Positions 1 through 10,599 of a stretch of DNA of 64,000 nt are shown here, in pieces. The position numbers and the translations under genes are program-made. Each line of letters opens with the position of its first letter. Position 1 is the first letter of the stretch. The notes below the pieces were generated by a model that saw only the letters and a list, made by a program, of their open reading frames with translations, made no database searches and was not told the origin of the DNA. This DNA is from Sphagnum compactum (lineage: Eukaryota > Bryophyta > Sphagnopsida > Sphagnales), in NCBI GenBank assembly GCA_965153455.1, contig OZ234499.1, positions 9,978,271-10,042,270 on the forward strand, given 5' to 3'.

Positions 1-466
1 TAATATTAAAACATAATAATAATAACAATAATATATTAATATCTAAATAATAAATATTTAAATTAATATAAATAATGTGACTACATTGTTTAGTTGTCAA
101 ATTAGTTGCAAAATGACAATGCGACATAAGCTGGTTTGGATGGATGAAAAGCTCATGGAAGTCACATCTTCATGTGACTCTCATTACAACTTGGTGTCAC
201 ATATTTTTTTTGTGATTATAATTTTATGCAACTTGTCCAAAACAACTAAGCCCTATAACAAGTTGCACATGATAATTACGACTAGAAATTAATCATTAAT
301 TCGGTTGTCAAAGGTGATTTTGTTCTAGGAAACTTTCGAATTTGTTATTGCCATCAACTTGGGATTATGGTTGACAAACGTTACATTTGCAAAATAAGGT
401 TCTTAATGGACCTATGTGGGCTATAACTTGAGTAGTCATTAAGATTTTGAGCCATGTGGTTAAACA
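1..466. other. AT-rich sequence at left edge, no gene seen
   Basis: This stretch is AT-rich and holds no convincing reading frame. Around 238-275 it contains the short string caagttgcacatga together with several AGTTGC/GCAACT words. The same words are dense at 54.25-55.3 kb, so both places may hold remnants of one dispersed repeat. Nothing else is recognisable. Confidence 0.4.
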
Positions 467-1350
467 ATGCATTCTAAATCAATGGAGGCATTTTTATGTG
501 ATGCTTTCAATGTTGCCGTTGTCATCTTTTTCATTGTTGCCCTTGTAATGTTGGAAATTAATCAATTCATAACTAAAAATCCTTATCTTTATGGTAGAGG
601 AGATAGTGATTGTTTTACAACCTTTTTTGTCTTTCTCTATTGCCTTTGATGAAGGCATGGCTCACAACATGCTAACACTAATGTTAGACCCGAAGTATAG
701 GGGAATGTAATGCATCAAGGAATATATTAAGCTTGAAAACACCAAGGTTGTGGTAGAGGACTATGACACCAAGGTCTTCGTTCCTATGTTGGTGAAGGTG
801 TATCACTTTTTGAATCTAGGACATACATTTGCACTTGTTAAACATCTAGTTGTGACTCAATGATTCCTTATTTGGGGCTCTTATTTCACATGAAGAAACA
901 AGTGAAGGTTTGCTTAGATTTGAATTATGTTTGTATTGTCCCAGTAATGCATCTATTGAAGATTTGACGTTTTTTTATTGTGATGGAAGAAACATCAAAA
1001 TAAATTTTCAAATGTTAGGTTTTTAGCTCAATAAATTTTGGGCGTCTTTGGTTCACAGATTGAGACAAAACATATATTTAGCGTTTGTGGTGTGATCACA
1101 AGTGTGAGGCAGTCTTAGGTTGGTGTGGAGAACTTTGACAAGTTAGTATGATACAAAAGAATTGGCCATCTAATGCTAGGTGTGGTTGTCCCTTTTGTAG
1201 ACAAGGGTGTTGAGAATTTTTTAAAAGCTAAAGACGCAATCGTAGAGGAGCACAAAAGTGAGCTTAAGAAGAACCACACCATGCTTATTGATGCGCAATA
1301 ATCTAGTGTTGTTTTTGGAAAAGGAACAACATGACAATGAAGGGCATCAA
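467..1350 (+). pseudogene. hAT-family transposase relic (C-terminal part)
   Basis: Reading across frames on the plus strand gives a broken protein that resembles the C-terminal half of plant hAT transposases. Around 650-830 it reads DEGMAHNMLTLMLDPKYRG and then a segment about KVYHFLN. Around 1035-1130 comes the dimerisation-type block with GSQIETKHIFS and VGVENFDKLV. In intact family members this region is LALMLDPRFKGL ... GSQIETERIFSIAG. The frame is interrupted by several stops and shifts, and no intact N-terminal zinc finger or DDE core was found. It is an inactive fossil. Terminal inverted repeats and target-site duplications were not identified. The family call rests on remembered motif order, not on a search. 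Confidence 0.6.
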
Positions 1351-1399
1351 ATGTAGACTTGGCAACCCATTTTCTTGGATTGAAATGGGATTTCAAGGA

Positions 1400-2620
1400 T
1401 ATACGTCAAATAGTGAGTAATGAATTTTCATGTTGATTCACTTAATGACAACTTTTTTGAACCAACATTAGACAAATGTACAATTTCAACATGTTTTTTG
1501 TCTCTTGTGTTTTTGTCAACATTTTGTATTTTGTAGACTAGTGATGTTCATTACTAATGTGTAGTTCCCACAACCTCAATTTTGGAATACTAAATTTTTA
1601 TGATTCATTGATTTTTTCAAAAACATATAATTTTTGTGTTTTTTGGTTTGCACTTTGCATTCTTGGTAGAACTTTTGTGCATTTCTTTGGCCTTTTTGTT
1701 GGATGCGTAAGCACCAAAAGCATTGAACATATTGAAACTCAAAATTTTCAATGTCTTGGGCTATGCTGGATGGCTAACATGTCTCTTTGCTAAATGTGAG
1801 TTCTGGATCAGATTAGTTTTTGTATGAATGGGAAAATAAAATACAAAAATCCATGCTACATACTTATAGTGATTAATTATTGCATACCAATTCATAAATC
1901 ATTTGGAAAAGTATATATTCACATCAATATCGGCATTTGGCATTTCTTGGAATATATAGAATAGTCTAGTCTAGTCTTAAGGAGTAAACTTTAATATGTC
2001 TAGGTTCATGACAGTGTTGGACCCATGGTTATATGGTGGGTAAAGCCACAGGGTGAGAGGCTAGACACGGTTCCCGAAATGTGGGGCTAGACTCGGCTAT
2101 TCACTTCTCTTATTGGGCTATTTATTTTGAGAATTTTCTCAGCCTGGGGCTTTACCCTACATAAAATGGTTGTTTTCACCTATTGGAGGTTTGGGAAGGA
2201 AGTCAGGTGATAGAGCGAGTGAAATGACTTGTAAAATAATTGAAAAAAAAAAATTCTGAACATAAACAAATACATGGAGGTATTTACAAACAATTTTTCA
2301 AAGAAAGTGTCATTAATTAATGCTAGATTTTTCTTGGCCTGCTTGCAACCAATTCTAAATCATAGAACTTCAAAAAACATTGATGTTAACATGCAATAGA
2401 TTTTGTTATTTCAAAATAACAATCATGGACTAGGTATGCCTCAATTGTCAATTTTACAAATATGATTTTTGGATTTCTAGTTAACGTTTTGCTACATATA
2501 ATGGCATGAGTCAAGAAGCTCAAATTGAAAACAGTTACTAATGTATTACTAGTATGCAAAAGGGTCAAGGCAAATACCTAGCAGAAGTAAAAAAGCAAGA
2601 GGCTCTCTCAATTGATACAC
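1400..2620. other. intergenic, no gene seen
   Basis: AT-rich non-coding sequence. The only structure noticed is a weak inverted pair, gggtaaagccac near 2038 and tggggctttaccc near 2146, about 100 bp apart. It could be the ends of a small decayed element but is too short to call. Confidence 0.3.
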
Positions 2621-2624
2621 CAAT

Positions 2625-3005
2625 TTCAACTAGCCTGGCATAGCATCCAAAGTTAAAACAACTTTCAATCTTAGCAGCTTTCACCCTGCTAACCTTTTTC
2701 ATCACACCAACTTTGGCTAGCATCAAAGTTTGAGGATCTTCGTAGTATGTCAAAGACTCAATACCAACCAGCTTGAAGTTTTAAGTCACTCAATCACAAG
2801 GGTTTCAGCTAGCATCAAAGTTTAAGAGACGCTTTCACTCATGCCGGTTTCAGCTAGCATCAAAGATGTTTCAAGAGAGGCTTTCAATCACTTGAGTTTC
2901 AACAGGTAGCATCAAAAGTTTAACAGCGGCTTTCAATCACACCGGTTTCAGCTGGCACCAAAACTTTGTTACTAAGAGACGCTTTCAAATCGCTCCAACT
3001 TCAAC
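2625..3005. repeat. degenerate minisatellite, unit about 48 bp
   Basis: Four clear units begin at about 2801, 2846, 2894 and 2944, each starting with a form of ggtttcagctagcatcaaag and ending with gctttcaatcac. Older, more diverged units with the same words (agcatcaaag, ctttca) extend left to about 2625. Spacing varies from 45 to 52 bp, so copies differ by indels. No coding role is evident. It lies downstream of the bHLH gene's 3' end. Confidence 0.7.
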
Positions 3006-3108
3006 AAGAAGTCTTCAGAATTTTTAGATTTAAAAAAAAATCAAGAATAATTAATATATGGAGCAAATAGAAGCTCAATATGTGATAAAAGGTAATTTAG
3101 AGGCTCTT

Positions 3109-3222
3109 TAACCCTAAACCTAAAGTTGGCCTCTCATTCAAGCAGAACAACACTTCTACTATATTGGGTTTTGATTCTCGCTTTGTTTAGGTTTTAGGGT
3201 TAGGGTTGAAGGTTAGGGTTTA
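3109..3222. repeat. short interstitial telomere-like repeats
   Basis: The plant telomere word TTTAGGG/CCCTAAA occurs in two small groups facing each other: aaccctaaaccta near 3110 and ttttagggttagggtt near 3192, followed by ggttagggttta. They lie just beyond the 3' end of the bHLH gene. Copies are too few and imperfect to be a true telomere. Confidence 0.6.
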
Positions 3223-3315
3223 GTGAACATTATGCAAGCTGGGTACTAGGGGGAAACATAAAGGATACATGCATGCATGCACTGTACTTCCTATTTTTCG
3301 GTATAATAATTGTAG

Positions 3316-6300
3316 TTAAGTACCTTCCCTTTCATGGCCGCTGAGTGCCAGGCCGTGTTGCAGAGGAACGAGATCGGAGCTGCTGTCGAGAATCTGGCTA
3401 CATGAAGTTGCAGGACGCATGAGCAAGCTCGGTTGTACATTACTGGAAGTCATCTCCAACAATGTTTCTCTCACTTGCTCAGCTCGCATCAATTCCTTGT
3501 CTCGAATCTGCAAGCACATAATCAGTAGTACGATTAGTACCGTCGCAATGTGCTCAAGGTTCCCATAGCCGTGAATAGTTTGCAGCACAGAGGCACAGTG
3601 AGAGAGACAGAGAAAGAAAGGGGATATACCACCTCAGCGTTGAAGACATTTAGTACGAGGCCACGGAAAGTGGTGATGTTGGCGTGCACAACATCAAGTC
3701 CAAGAGCGTCTAGGGCTTGCATTAGCTTGACAAATACTCCGGGCCGTTTCTCACAGAAGATTCTTAGACTGAAGAGACGACCGTCCATCTTATTCACCTC
3801 CACCTGCAGTAACAGAACTTTAGAACTGTAATCTCTGCATCATTCAGAAGTCGAAGCATCATGTTACAAATTTCTTGCTGGGTCGTGGGTCTAATTAGAT
3901 TTGAAACCGATGGAATCTTTCTCAAAGTTCGTAATAAATAAGATGGAAAACAGTTCTGCATTGATCACGACTTCCTTGCGGGTCGGAACCGCATTTTCCT
4001 CCCTTGCGCGATATCTCGAGAGTGATGAGAGCTTACCTGCATGGGTTGAGGGAGCTCGTCCGATTTTCTGTCAAGGGCATCAACAATGACTTGATCCGCT
4101 TTTGTAGAGCATCGAGCAGCCTCATGATCAGCTCCACCTTTTCCCTCCTCACCCATTGTGCCTGCAGCTGCCAGCTGATCCTCTATCGAGGTACTAGGCA
4201 CGCCACCAGGCCCATCCTCCTCGTCTTTGCCGTCCAGCAGCAGCTCATCTTGCAGCTCCTTTACCTGCTGCTGCAACTCCTTCACATACTCAATGGCGTC
4301 CCCAAGAATCGAGGCTCGGTCCATCTGCATCCATGCATAATATGTTTCTACATATGTCAACTTTAAGAAGCGATCTCTGCAGTGCCGTAATTATCTCATT
4401 TGTTCAGATTGCAAGGCTCTCGAGAGAAGCAGCATGTACCTTGGTGATTTTGGGTACCAATGCGCGCAACGAATAGAGACGCTCGTTCAGCTTCTTCCTG
4501 CGCTTGCGCTCAGCAACCAGATTCTTGGACAGGTGACGACGAGCTGATCGAGGGCCACCCTTTTCATCATCGTCATCCATAGGGTCGCTGCAATCGGAAG
4601 AGTCGCCTCTCATCTCCTGCTTCACGTCGCCATCGTCTTTGGACAGACCACTCCCACGCGGCGATTCCGCCATTGCAACGCCGGTTCCGTGATTTAGAGA
4701 ATGCGTCACAAGGGGTCCAGGTAACTGCTGCATCAGGTCATGTTCAATTGCTGTGTCACAACGCAGCAATGGATCAACTATATTGCCCCCTTCAAGGCTC
4801 TGATGATCCCTGTTGCCCATGGAAGCCCCGCTGCTTTTCTCTGGAATGCTCGAGCCTCCTCCCATCAGATGAGCGTCTAGAAAGGTGCCTTCTTGATCCC
4901 AAGGGTGAGAGCTCGCCCAAGGAACGGAACCGTCCAGAGGGTAATGGCGGGAAGACATAGCAGGAGAAGGATGCGAGTAGTAGAGCTTGACCGCTTGCTG
5001 ATCCATCATTCCTTGTCCACTTTCAGAATCAAGGCCGTTGCCAATATTGACCTTTGAGGTTCCAGCTTGCCAAGGATCCCCACACCGAGCTCTTACGTAT
5101 TGCACCAGCGGTGCATTTTCTGTGACCTGCTGCAAAAGATTGCGTTAGCTGGAATGAGAACGAACAAGCTGCTGCAGAAGTTGGCTCTTACAAGCTCAAC
5201 GGAAACGGCCATGATCAATGTTTTGACTCGGAACAGAAAAGAGAACATGGGTGTTGCAATCGAAGAAAGATAACTTCTCTTGGGTGTTGAGGAATGGAAG
5301 AAAGTGAACTTGGGTGCTGAGGAATCGAAGAAAGAGAACTCACATGATTCGCCACGCCCAGCTCCACGAGGCCACTTTGAACGGGGATGCAAACTTTGGT
5401 CTGCACGGGCAATTCCTGCAAACCAAACACAAAGCACGGTCTGCATGAAGTCAGGTTTGATTTTTTTCTGCTGCACAGCTACTGTAATTCACGATTCATC
5501 AACTTGTGCACGGCCGCACACATCCAAGGTACTGTTGAACATTGAGTCCCTGCGAGTTGTTAGGAGAAACCTCGTAGCTGGAACGTGCCTGACCATCTAC
5601 TGTAGATGGTTCAAGATGAATCCATTTCGGCTGGCCCCCGAGAAACACACGCCCTTGAATTCTGCATTCAACACCTAGACCAACACTGCCACATTAGAAA
5701 CACATCCCACCAGCTTGTAACCTCTTGCTATGAAAATATCTCTGATTTGAATCCAACCTCAACCTTGAACTCATCCGGAGGATGCTGTTCTTGACTACTG
5801 TGCGGGCAATTTGGTAGCAAGTCAGAAAGCTTGAAACTCAAGCATATGTGCTGTGCAACGACAGTGCAGACGTACCCAGAGTCCAGGGACACAGAGGAAG
5901 GCATGTTGGCGAGAAGAGCACAGATGTGAGTTGGCGGATGCAGAACTTTCACGTCAGGGCAAACGCCTGCTTCCATGTATCGCCTGCTTGAGAAAGATGT
6001 GGCCAACAAGTTATTGGGCGCCGTTGTTGCACCATTCTCTTCTTCTTCTGCTCCGCTGCAACAGCAACCCACCCAGTCCAGCGACCTGTTGCACCATCCA
6101 TGGCCAAATCAGCGAAGCCCGGGACTTATCGATAATCTTCTGTACACATTCTTAGAAGAGTGTTGTTTGCAGGTTCCAGTGTTGGAAATCTAGACCTGAG
6201 CCAGGGAAACTTGTACTAACCGTGAATCATCACGAAGGTGCCAGAAGACAGCGTAATCCCATCCTTTAGGTCCTACAATGGAACGAAGACGTTCCTGAAT

Positions 6301-6324
6301 TCCTCCCACTCCATGCTTCGCCAT
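3316..6324 (-). CDS. AMS-like: bHLH transcription factor, ABORTED MICROSPORES/TDR group
   Basis: Eight exons on the minus strand give an unbroken 604-aa protein: 6324-6221, 6085-5876, 5661-5571, 5415-5344, 5126-4440, 4324-4037, 3803-3633 and 3507-3316. All introns are GT-AG and phases match. The N-terminal bHLH-MYC_N-type domain (residues 1-175) carries GWDYAVFW, DWVGCCCSG, SLDSG, GGQPKW and CIPVQSGLVELG. An acidic SSDCSDPMDDDDE segment precedes the bHLH (about 355-416; basic KNLVAERKRRKK, second helix DRASILGDAIEYVKELQ). The C-terminal ACT-like domain (about 485-560) carries EVNKMDGRLFSLRIFCEK and HANITTFRGLVLNVF. This order and these motifs are those of AMS, a nuclear regulator of tapetum and spore-wall genes in flowering plants. 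I chose ATG 6324 because MAKHGVGGIQERLRSIVG matches the family N-terminus. Exon 5 could begin at 5129, adding one Gln. The role here is inferred from the family. Confidence 0.9.
5245..5338. repeat. 30-bp tandem repeat inside bHLH intron 4
   Basis: Three copies begin at 5245, 5279 and 5309. The last two are adjacent 30-bp units of the form cttgggtgytgaggaatsg followed by aagaaag. On the gene strand the array starts five bases after the donor site gtgagt (5343) of exon 4, so it forms the beginning of intron 4. Confidence 0.75.
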
Positions 6325-8060
6325 ATTGCTGCCGTACTATCAACTACTGTCTGCAGCGAAGACAATCCGAGAACTCACTTGGTAAACACAACCAACAATA
6401 TACAGAACTCGAATCGAAGCAAATACACATAGCGCTTCTCGAGTGGAACATACAGATCTGAGTAGCTTCTTCGGCACACCAATCTGCTGACCAGCAAGCC
6501 AATGAATTCCTCCAGATTCCCAGTTGCTCTAGATCCAGCTGGTGTATGAAGGACTTGAGTGCAATCTTCCGTATCCGAGAAGGACATTCCAAAAGATAAC
6601 TGCACACTCTAGCGTATTTGTCGATCAATGGATTCTCCTATCAAGGACATAATAGTATGACAACAACGTCTTTGCAGCAAGATTACTGCAGCATATTATA
6701 CATGTGATCGTCTACAGTGCCGTACAGGACTGTAACACATACTTTCTCAGGAACGTGTGCACGCAGAATTTCTGTATCGATTGGAGTTTTCAACATCCGA
6801 ATGACGTGCTTCGAACGGTGTGGCTGGTCCAAGAACAGCAAAATGACAACATACTGATACAGATTCTTGCTGTGTAGAGATCATTTCTTGTAGGTCTCTG
6901 AATGAATGGCTAGCCTGCTTTGCGACTGTTTCATGGACATGATCTTGGAAGTATATAACTGATGAGCATCGAGCATCATTCCTACGCAGTCAGAATCCTT
7001 GATCAATCAAAGCAAGCGGCTCGCCTCCTGCAAACCGCGAGAAAAATGCGTCGCAATCACCTGATCCCGGGCGCAGTACTCTAGACAAAGTTTGCAAGAA
7101 AATGACAACGGTCGATCAATCTAATGTAGCGCCTCCTGCAATCTCTTGCACCAGTCGAGATCTCTTGAGAACAGGAATCTATTTCCTGTCGACATCTCTT
7201 TAGAACAACAAAATCCGCCGCTAACGATGCGGACTGATCCAAGAAACATCGTACTGCTCCCCACATCACAGATCTATGTAAAATCAATGAATCCACCACA
7301 GATCGAGAACCTCTTCCCTTACCTGCCAATCTCCATTATCACAGAATCCTCTAGCGCAATTTCACACACAAAACAATGATCGAAACTAGATACGTCGAAG
7401 AGAAATCTGTTTACACACAAATACTGGCCAGGAAGAAACCGGCAGAGCTGCTGCAAGAAATTATCAGGATGATATCCAACGCTGATCGAGCGGCGCCATA
7501 ACGCTCTGCCCCGGGGACGTTAAACTACGACGAGTATTTATCACTCATGAATTCAACATTATACAAACACATTCACCAGACGCGCATGGACATCGATCTT
7601 GATGGAAGAGTAAAGTTCAGACTCTTCCACGATCTCCACCTCCAAATGGTCACCACAGCTCGTAGCTGGTAGTATGTACAACACCAGTAAAAGTATTGAA
7701 ATAATCATCGTAGTACTTACCAATCGAGGCGACGTCGAAGACGATTATGATGATGAGTACTAGTGATCTGTCCACATGAAGCTCCAGCGGCAGCAGCAGT
7801 TCATGGAAATCAAGAACCTGCAGCGTGACGTGACGAGCTATAGGCGGAAATAGATCGAAGTACTTGCGCGCACAAAACACATCAACAAGAGGAAAACTGT
7901 AACGACAACAACAGCAAGAACAACAACGGTGTCGTTGTGGTAGTGGAGCGGCGAGGAAGATGATCCTATTCCCGCGAGTCATTCCTTTTGTGTTTTTGAT
8001 CGCTTTTTTTTTTTTTTTTTTTCTGTGGGGGGTGGGGGTTTTGCTCTTTTTTTTTTCGGT
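6325..8060 (-). promoter_or_regulatory. upstream region of the bHLH gene (promoter/5' UTR), inferred
   Basis: No exon of a conserved protein was found here. Base composition stays more GC-rich and gene-like than the flanking repeats until about 7980, where a T/A homopolymer and a G-rich tract (7995-8058) mark a change. By position this is the 5' UTR and promoter of the AMS-like gene. No TATA box or start site can be fixed by eye. A 5' UTR intron is possible. Confidence 0.35.
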
Positions 8061-8700
8061 TTGTGGTTGCATGGATGTGAAATTGTTCAAATGTGAATGT
8101 TTTTTTGGCTGATGCTTTTATTGTGATTGATCAACAGCCCCAACTCAACAAGTGGGGGCGTTCCCCAAGTACGCAACCTCGCCTCATGGTGCTTACTTTG
8201 GGAATGCCCATTCCTAAGGACATTACTGATTGTCAAGGCCTATGAGATTTTCTTTTTCAGTTTTCTTCATGATACCCAGTGGGCACCCATGCTTAGAGCA
8301 AAATGGTCACTCCTCTGCAGGCATTTCAGGGAGAGGGGTTAACTTCTTTTGTTTGTGGTTGCATGGATATGAAATTTTGAGTGTGATGTTTTTCTGGATC
8401 GTCTTTTTATTGTGATCAATCAACCCTAAAGTGTAGTGCAGGGTAATGCCCAGGGAAAGGGGCATCCCGGAAGTAAGATTGCTTTGGTAACACCTGGCTC
8501 TGTGGGCGTTACGCAGCGTGAAAATCTATGATAAATTATTTTATCATTCTTTTTTTCTGTGATACCCGGCGGTTATCAAGGGGAAAATGAGAAAAAGAGG
8601 GTGGGTGTTTCCAAAAGTTGAATGCATTTAACTTGTAACATTAGGCATTTCAAGGAGTGGGCATTTTGCTTTTCGAAATGCATGGCACTTCTTGCATATG
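8061..8700. repeat. dispersed repeat cluster with GATACC palindrome (two copies)
   Basis: Two related copies lie here. The signature is a T-rich stretch ending (t)gtgatacc followed by a palindromic partner: gatacccagtgggcacc at 8271 and gatacccggcggttatc at 8561. Each is followed within about 60-100 bp by aggcatttca(g/a)ggag. A roughly 90-bp segment containing tgtggttgcatggat and ttttattgtgatc is also duplicated at 8061-8150 and 8352-8425. Other copies lie near 10194 and, inverted, near 61073. The class of element is unknown. Confidence 0.6.
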
Positions 8701-8924
8701 AATATTTTTTGCTATGTAACATTGCCTTGAACTAGACTAGAAAATTTCTCATAGGTTTTTATGACTTTTTTAATTGCCTTTCGATATAACATGCAATAAA
8801 ATTTCAGGATGACCAAATTTCTCAACAACTTTTAAACTTTTGGTGGAACAGCCCTAAAAACTAATTAGTTGGAAAAAAGTGCTAACCACCAAGTGTTTTT
8901 GCTAGATTTTTTTCCTCCTCTGCA

Positions 8925-8950
8925 ATAATAATAATAATAATAATAATAAT
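8925..8950. repeat. (AAT)n microsatellite
   Basis: About nine uninterrupted AAT/TAA triplets in intergenic DNA. Confidence 0.9.
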
Positions 8951-8959
8951 GCATGTATT

Positions 8960-10180
8960 TATTTCTTAAGTTTTAAAACCTTGTAAAAACCCATCCATCA
9001 GATGCAGTGTTTTTACTATGTGATCGATAATCGTTGTTAGTTTTTTAAACAAATCTAGTTTCGATACTTATTTGCTACAACAGCAGCATTTAATGTTCCT
9101 AACAACACACCATCGAGTGTCAAACCCCGCCTCCAAACTTGTTTATGATTTTTGATGATAAACGGCCTAGTCAAACTGGGAACCAGCCATGGGGTACCTA
9201 TTCATTATGTGTAAAAGATTTATCACCATTTATTGTCATGAGAAATTGTGAGCTTTCCAAAAGTCCTACAGAGAAAAAACCCTCTCTAGAGTCTACTGTT
9301 ACTATCCAGTGGCCAAAATATCAAATTGTGGATTTGAGCATAGTCGGCCAAAAGGTTGGTTGGCTTTGCTATGATTTGATTTTCAACTTTCTTTCTCTTT
9401 CATGAAAATGTGTCGGGCTATATAAGATGAAATCAAGATGAATCTTTATGGCAAGCACCAATATAGAAGTAAATGTTTGTCATGCAACATGTGCCCTATT
9501 TTCTTTAGTTTTCTTTCATGATTTTTACAATTGGCATTTTGTTGCAAAGCATATCATGTAGCCATCTTGGTGCATTTGTTGCAATGCACATCAGCATCTT
9601 GGTAAGGGAAGTTCAATTGTGACTATAAAGTTTCGCACTTAAACTATTTCATGCAGGACATAGTACATACTTTGAAGCGAGTGTGTGTGTTCGTTCCCTC
9701 GTCCCCTTTACCCTTCCCCCCACCCTCTTTGATTCACTCGACCTTGCAAACAATGATGTTGATTCGGCCTTTTAATGGCCCACCTACGGTTACATCCTTG
9801 TACCAAATTATCCTCACTGTAGTCAAGTTGGTGTGTAGTACGTGAGCTGAGTACATGCGAGGATATAGGCACAGTAGAAAGGACATGGGTGCTGCATTTT
9901 TCTGGCAGCGATTTTGCATTCTCACTCTCTACAATTTGGATGAGAAGAAAATGAGAAGAAAATGATGTGCAGAATAGGAAAAAGGCAATTTATTACCACT
10001 GGCCATCAACCGGAGTATACCCAATAACTAACCAGGGGTCAGCAGACCCTTGCTATGGAATATTCTAGTGGGAGCGAGCCCAGGCATTTTGTGAATATTC
10101 CTCCCGACCAAGGGTCCTTGGTTAACAGTCACAAAAAGCCTGGACTTCTTTACCTCAGCATAGGCAGAAATTGTTTTGGT
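8960..10180. other. intergenic, no recognisable gene
   Basis: One open frame on the plus strand (9139-9405) encodes 88 residues without a family I recognise. It has no visible splice context tying it to another exon. Otherwise the segment is AT-rich. I see no transposon motif. Confidence 0.3.
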
Positions 10181-10330
10181 TATTTTTTCTTGTGATACCT
10201 GATGGGTATATATGCCAAGGGAGAATAAGGGAAATGATCCGTAGAGCGGGTATTTGATGCCCTGCCAAGGAGAAATTCCCTGGCAATTTTGTTTCATGAG
10301 GTGCTCTTCAAATACACTAGAAATTTTCTG
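10181..10330. repeat. third copy of the GATACC-palindrome dispersed repeat
   Basis: The sequence ttattttttcttgtgatacc leads into tgatgggtata, the same layout as at 8271 and 8561. It is followed by gccaaggagaaattccctggc, itself a palindrome (ccaaggag/ctccctgg-like). The plus orientation is the same as that of the 8-kb copies. Confidence 0.55.
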
Positions 10331-10445
10331 CCAGTGGTTTATGATTTTGTAAGGCACATCTTATGTGCAAACCTCACGTCAAGATTGAATGCAATTGGAT
10401 GGTTCAATTGAAAAACTTAGGGGTTATCTAATTAATTTTTTTGAA

Positions 10446-10477
10446 GGGGGGGGAGGAGGGGGGGGGGGTGTGGGGGG
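10446..10477 (+). repeat. G-rich homopurine tract
   Basis: A run of Gs broken by single A or T bases, capable of forming a G-quadruplex. A similar tract on the opposite strand (C-run then ctcccctc) lies at about 10819-10835. Both share the order of G-run next to TGTG, giving an inverted pair about 370 bp apart. Confidence 0.7.
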
Positions 10478-10599
10478 CCTGCATAGGCACTTCAGGTATT
10501 TAGATATTTATCACAATAGGTGTGTGTTGCCAATAACATTGAAAATCCAACATACCATGCTAAGTTTATGATTTTGGGAACGATAAAAACTCAAAACAA

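Noticed and set aside
4004-4366. 120-codon plus-strand frame, and the 95-codon frame at 4673-4960
   Set aside because: Antisense to bHLH exons 5 and 6, whose minus-strand translation is clearly conserved.
7650-8090. 146-codon minus-strand frame upstream of the bHLH gene
   Set aside because: It is Lys/Cys/Ile-run low complexity crossing a T-homopolymer, with no conserved domain. The conserved N-terminus starts at 6324.
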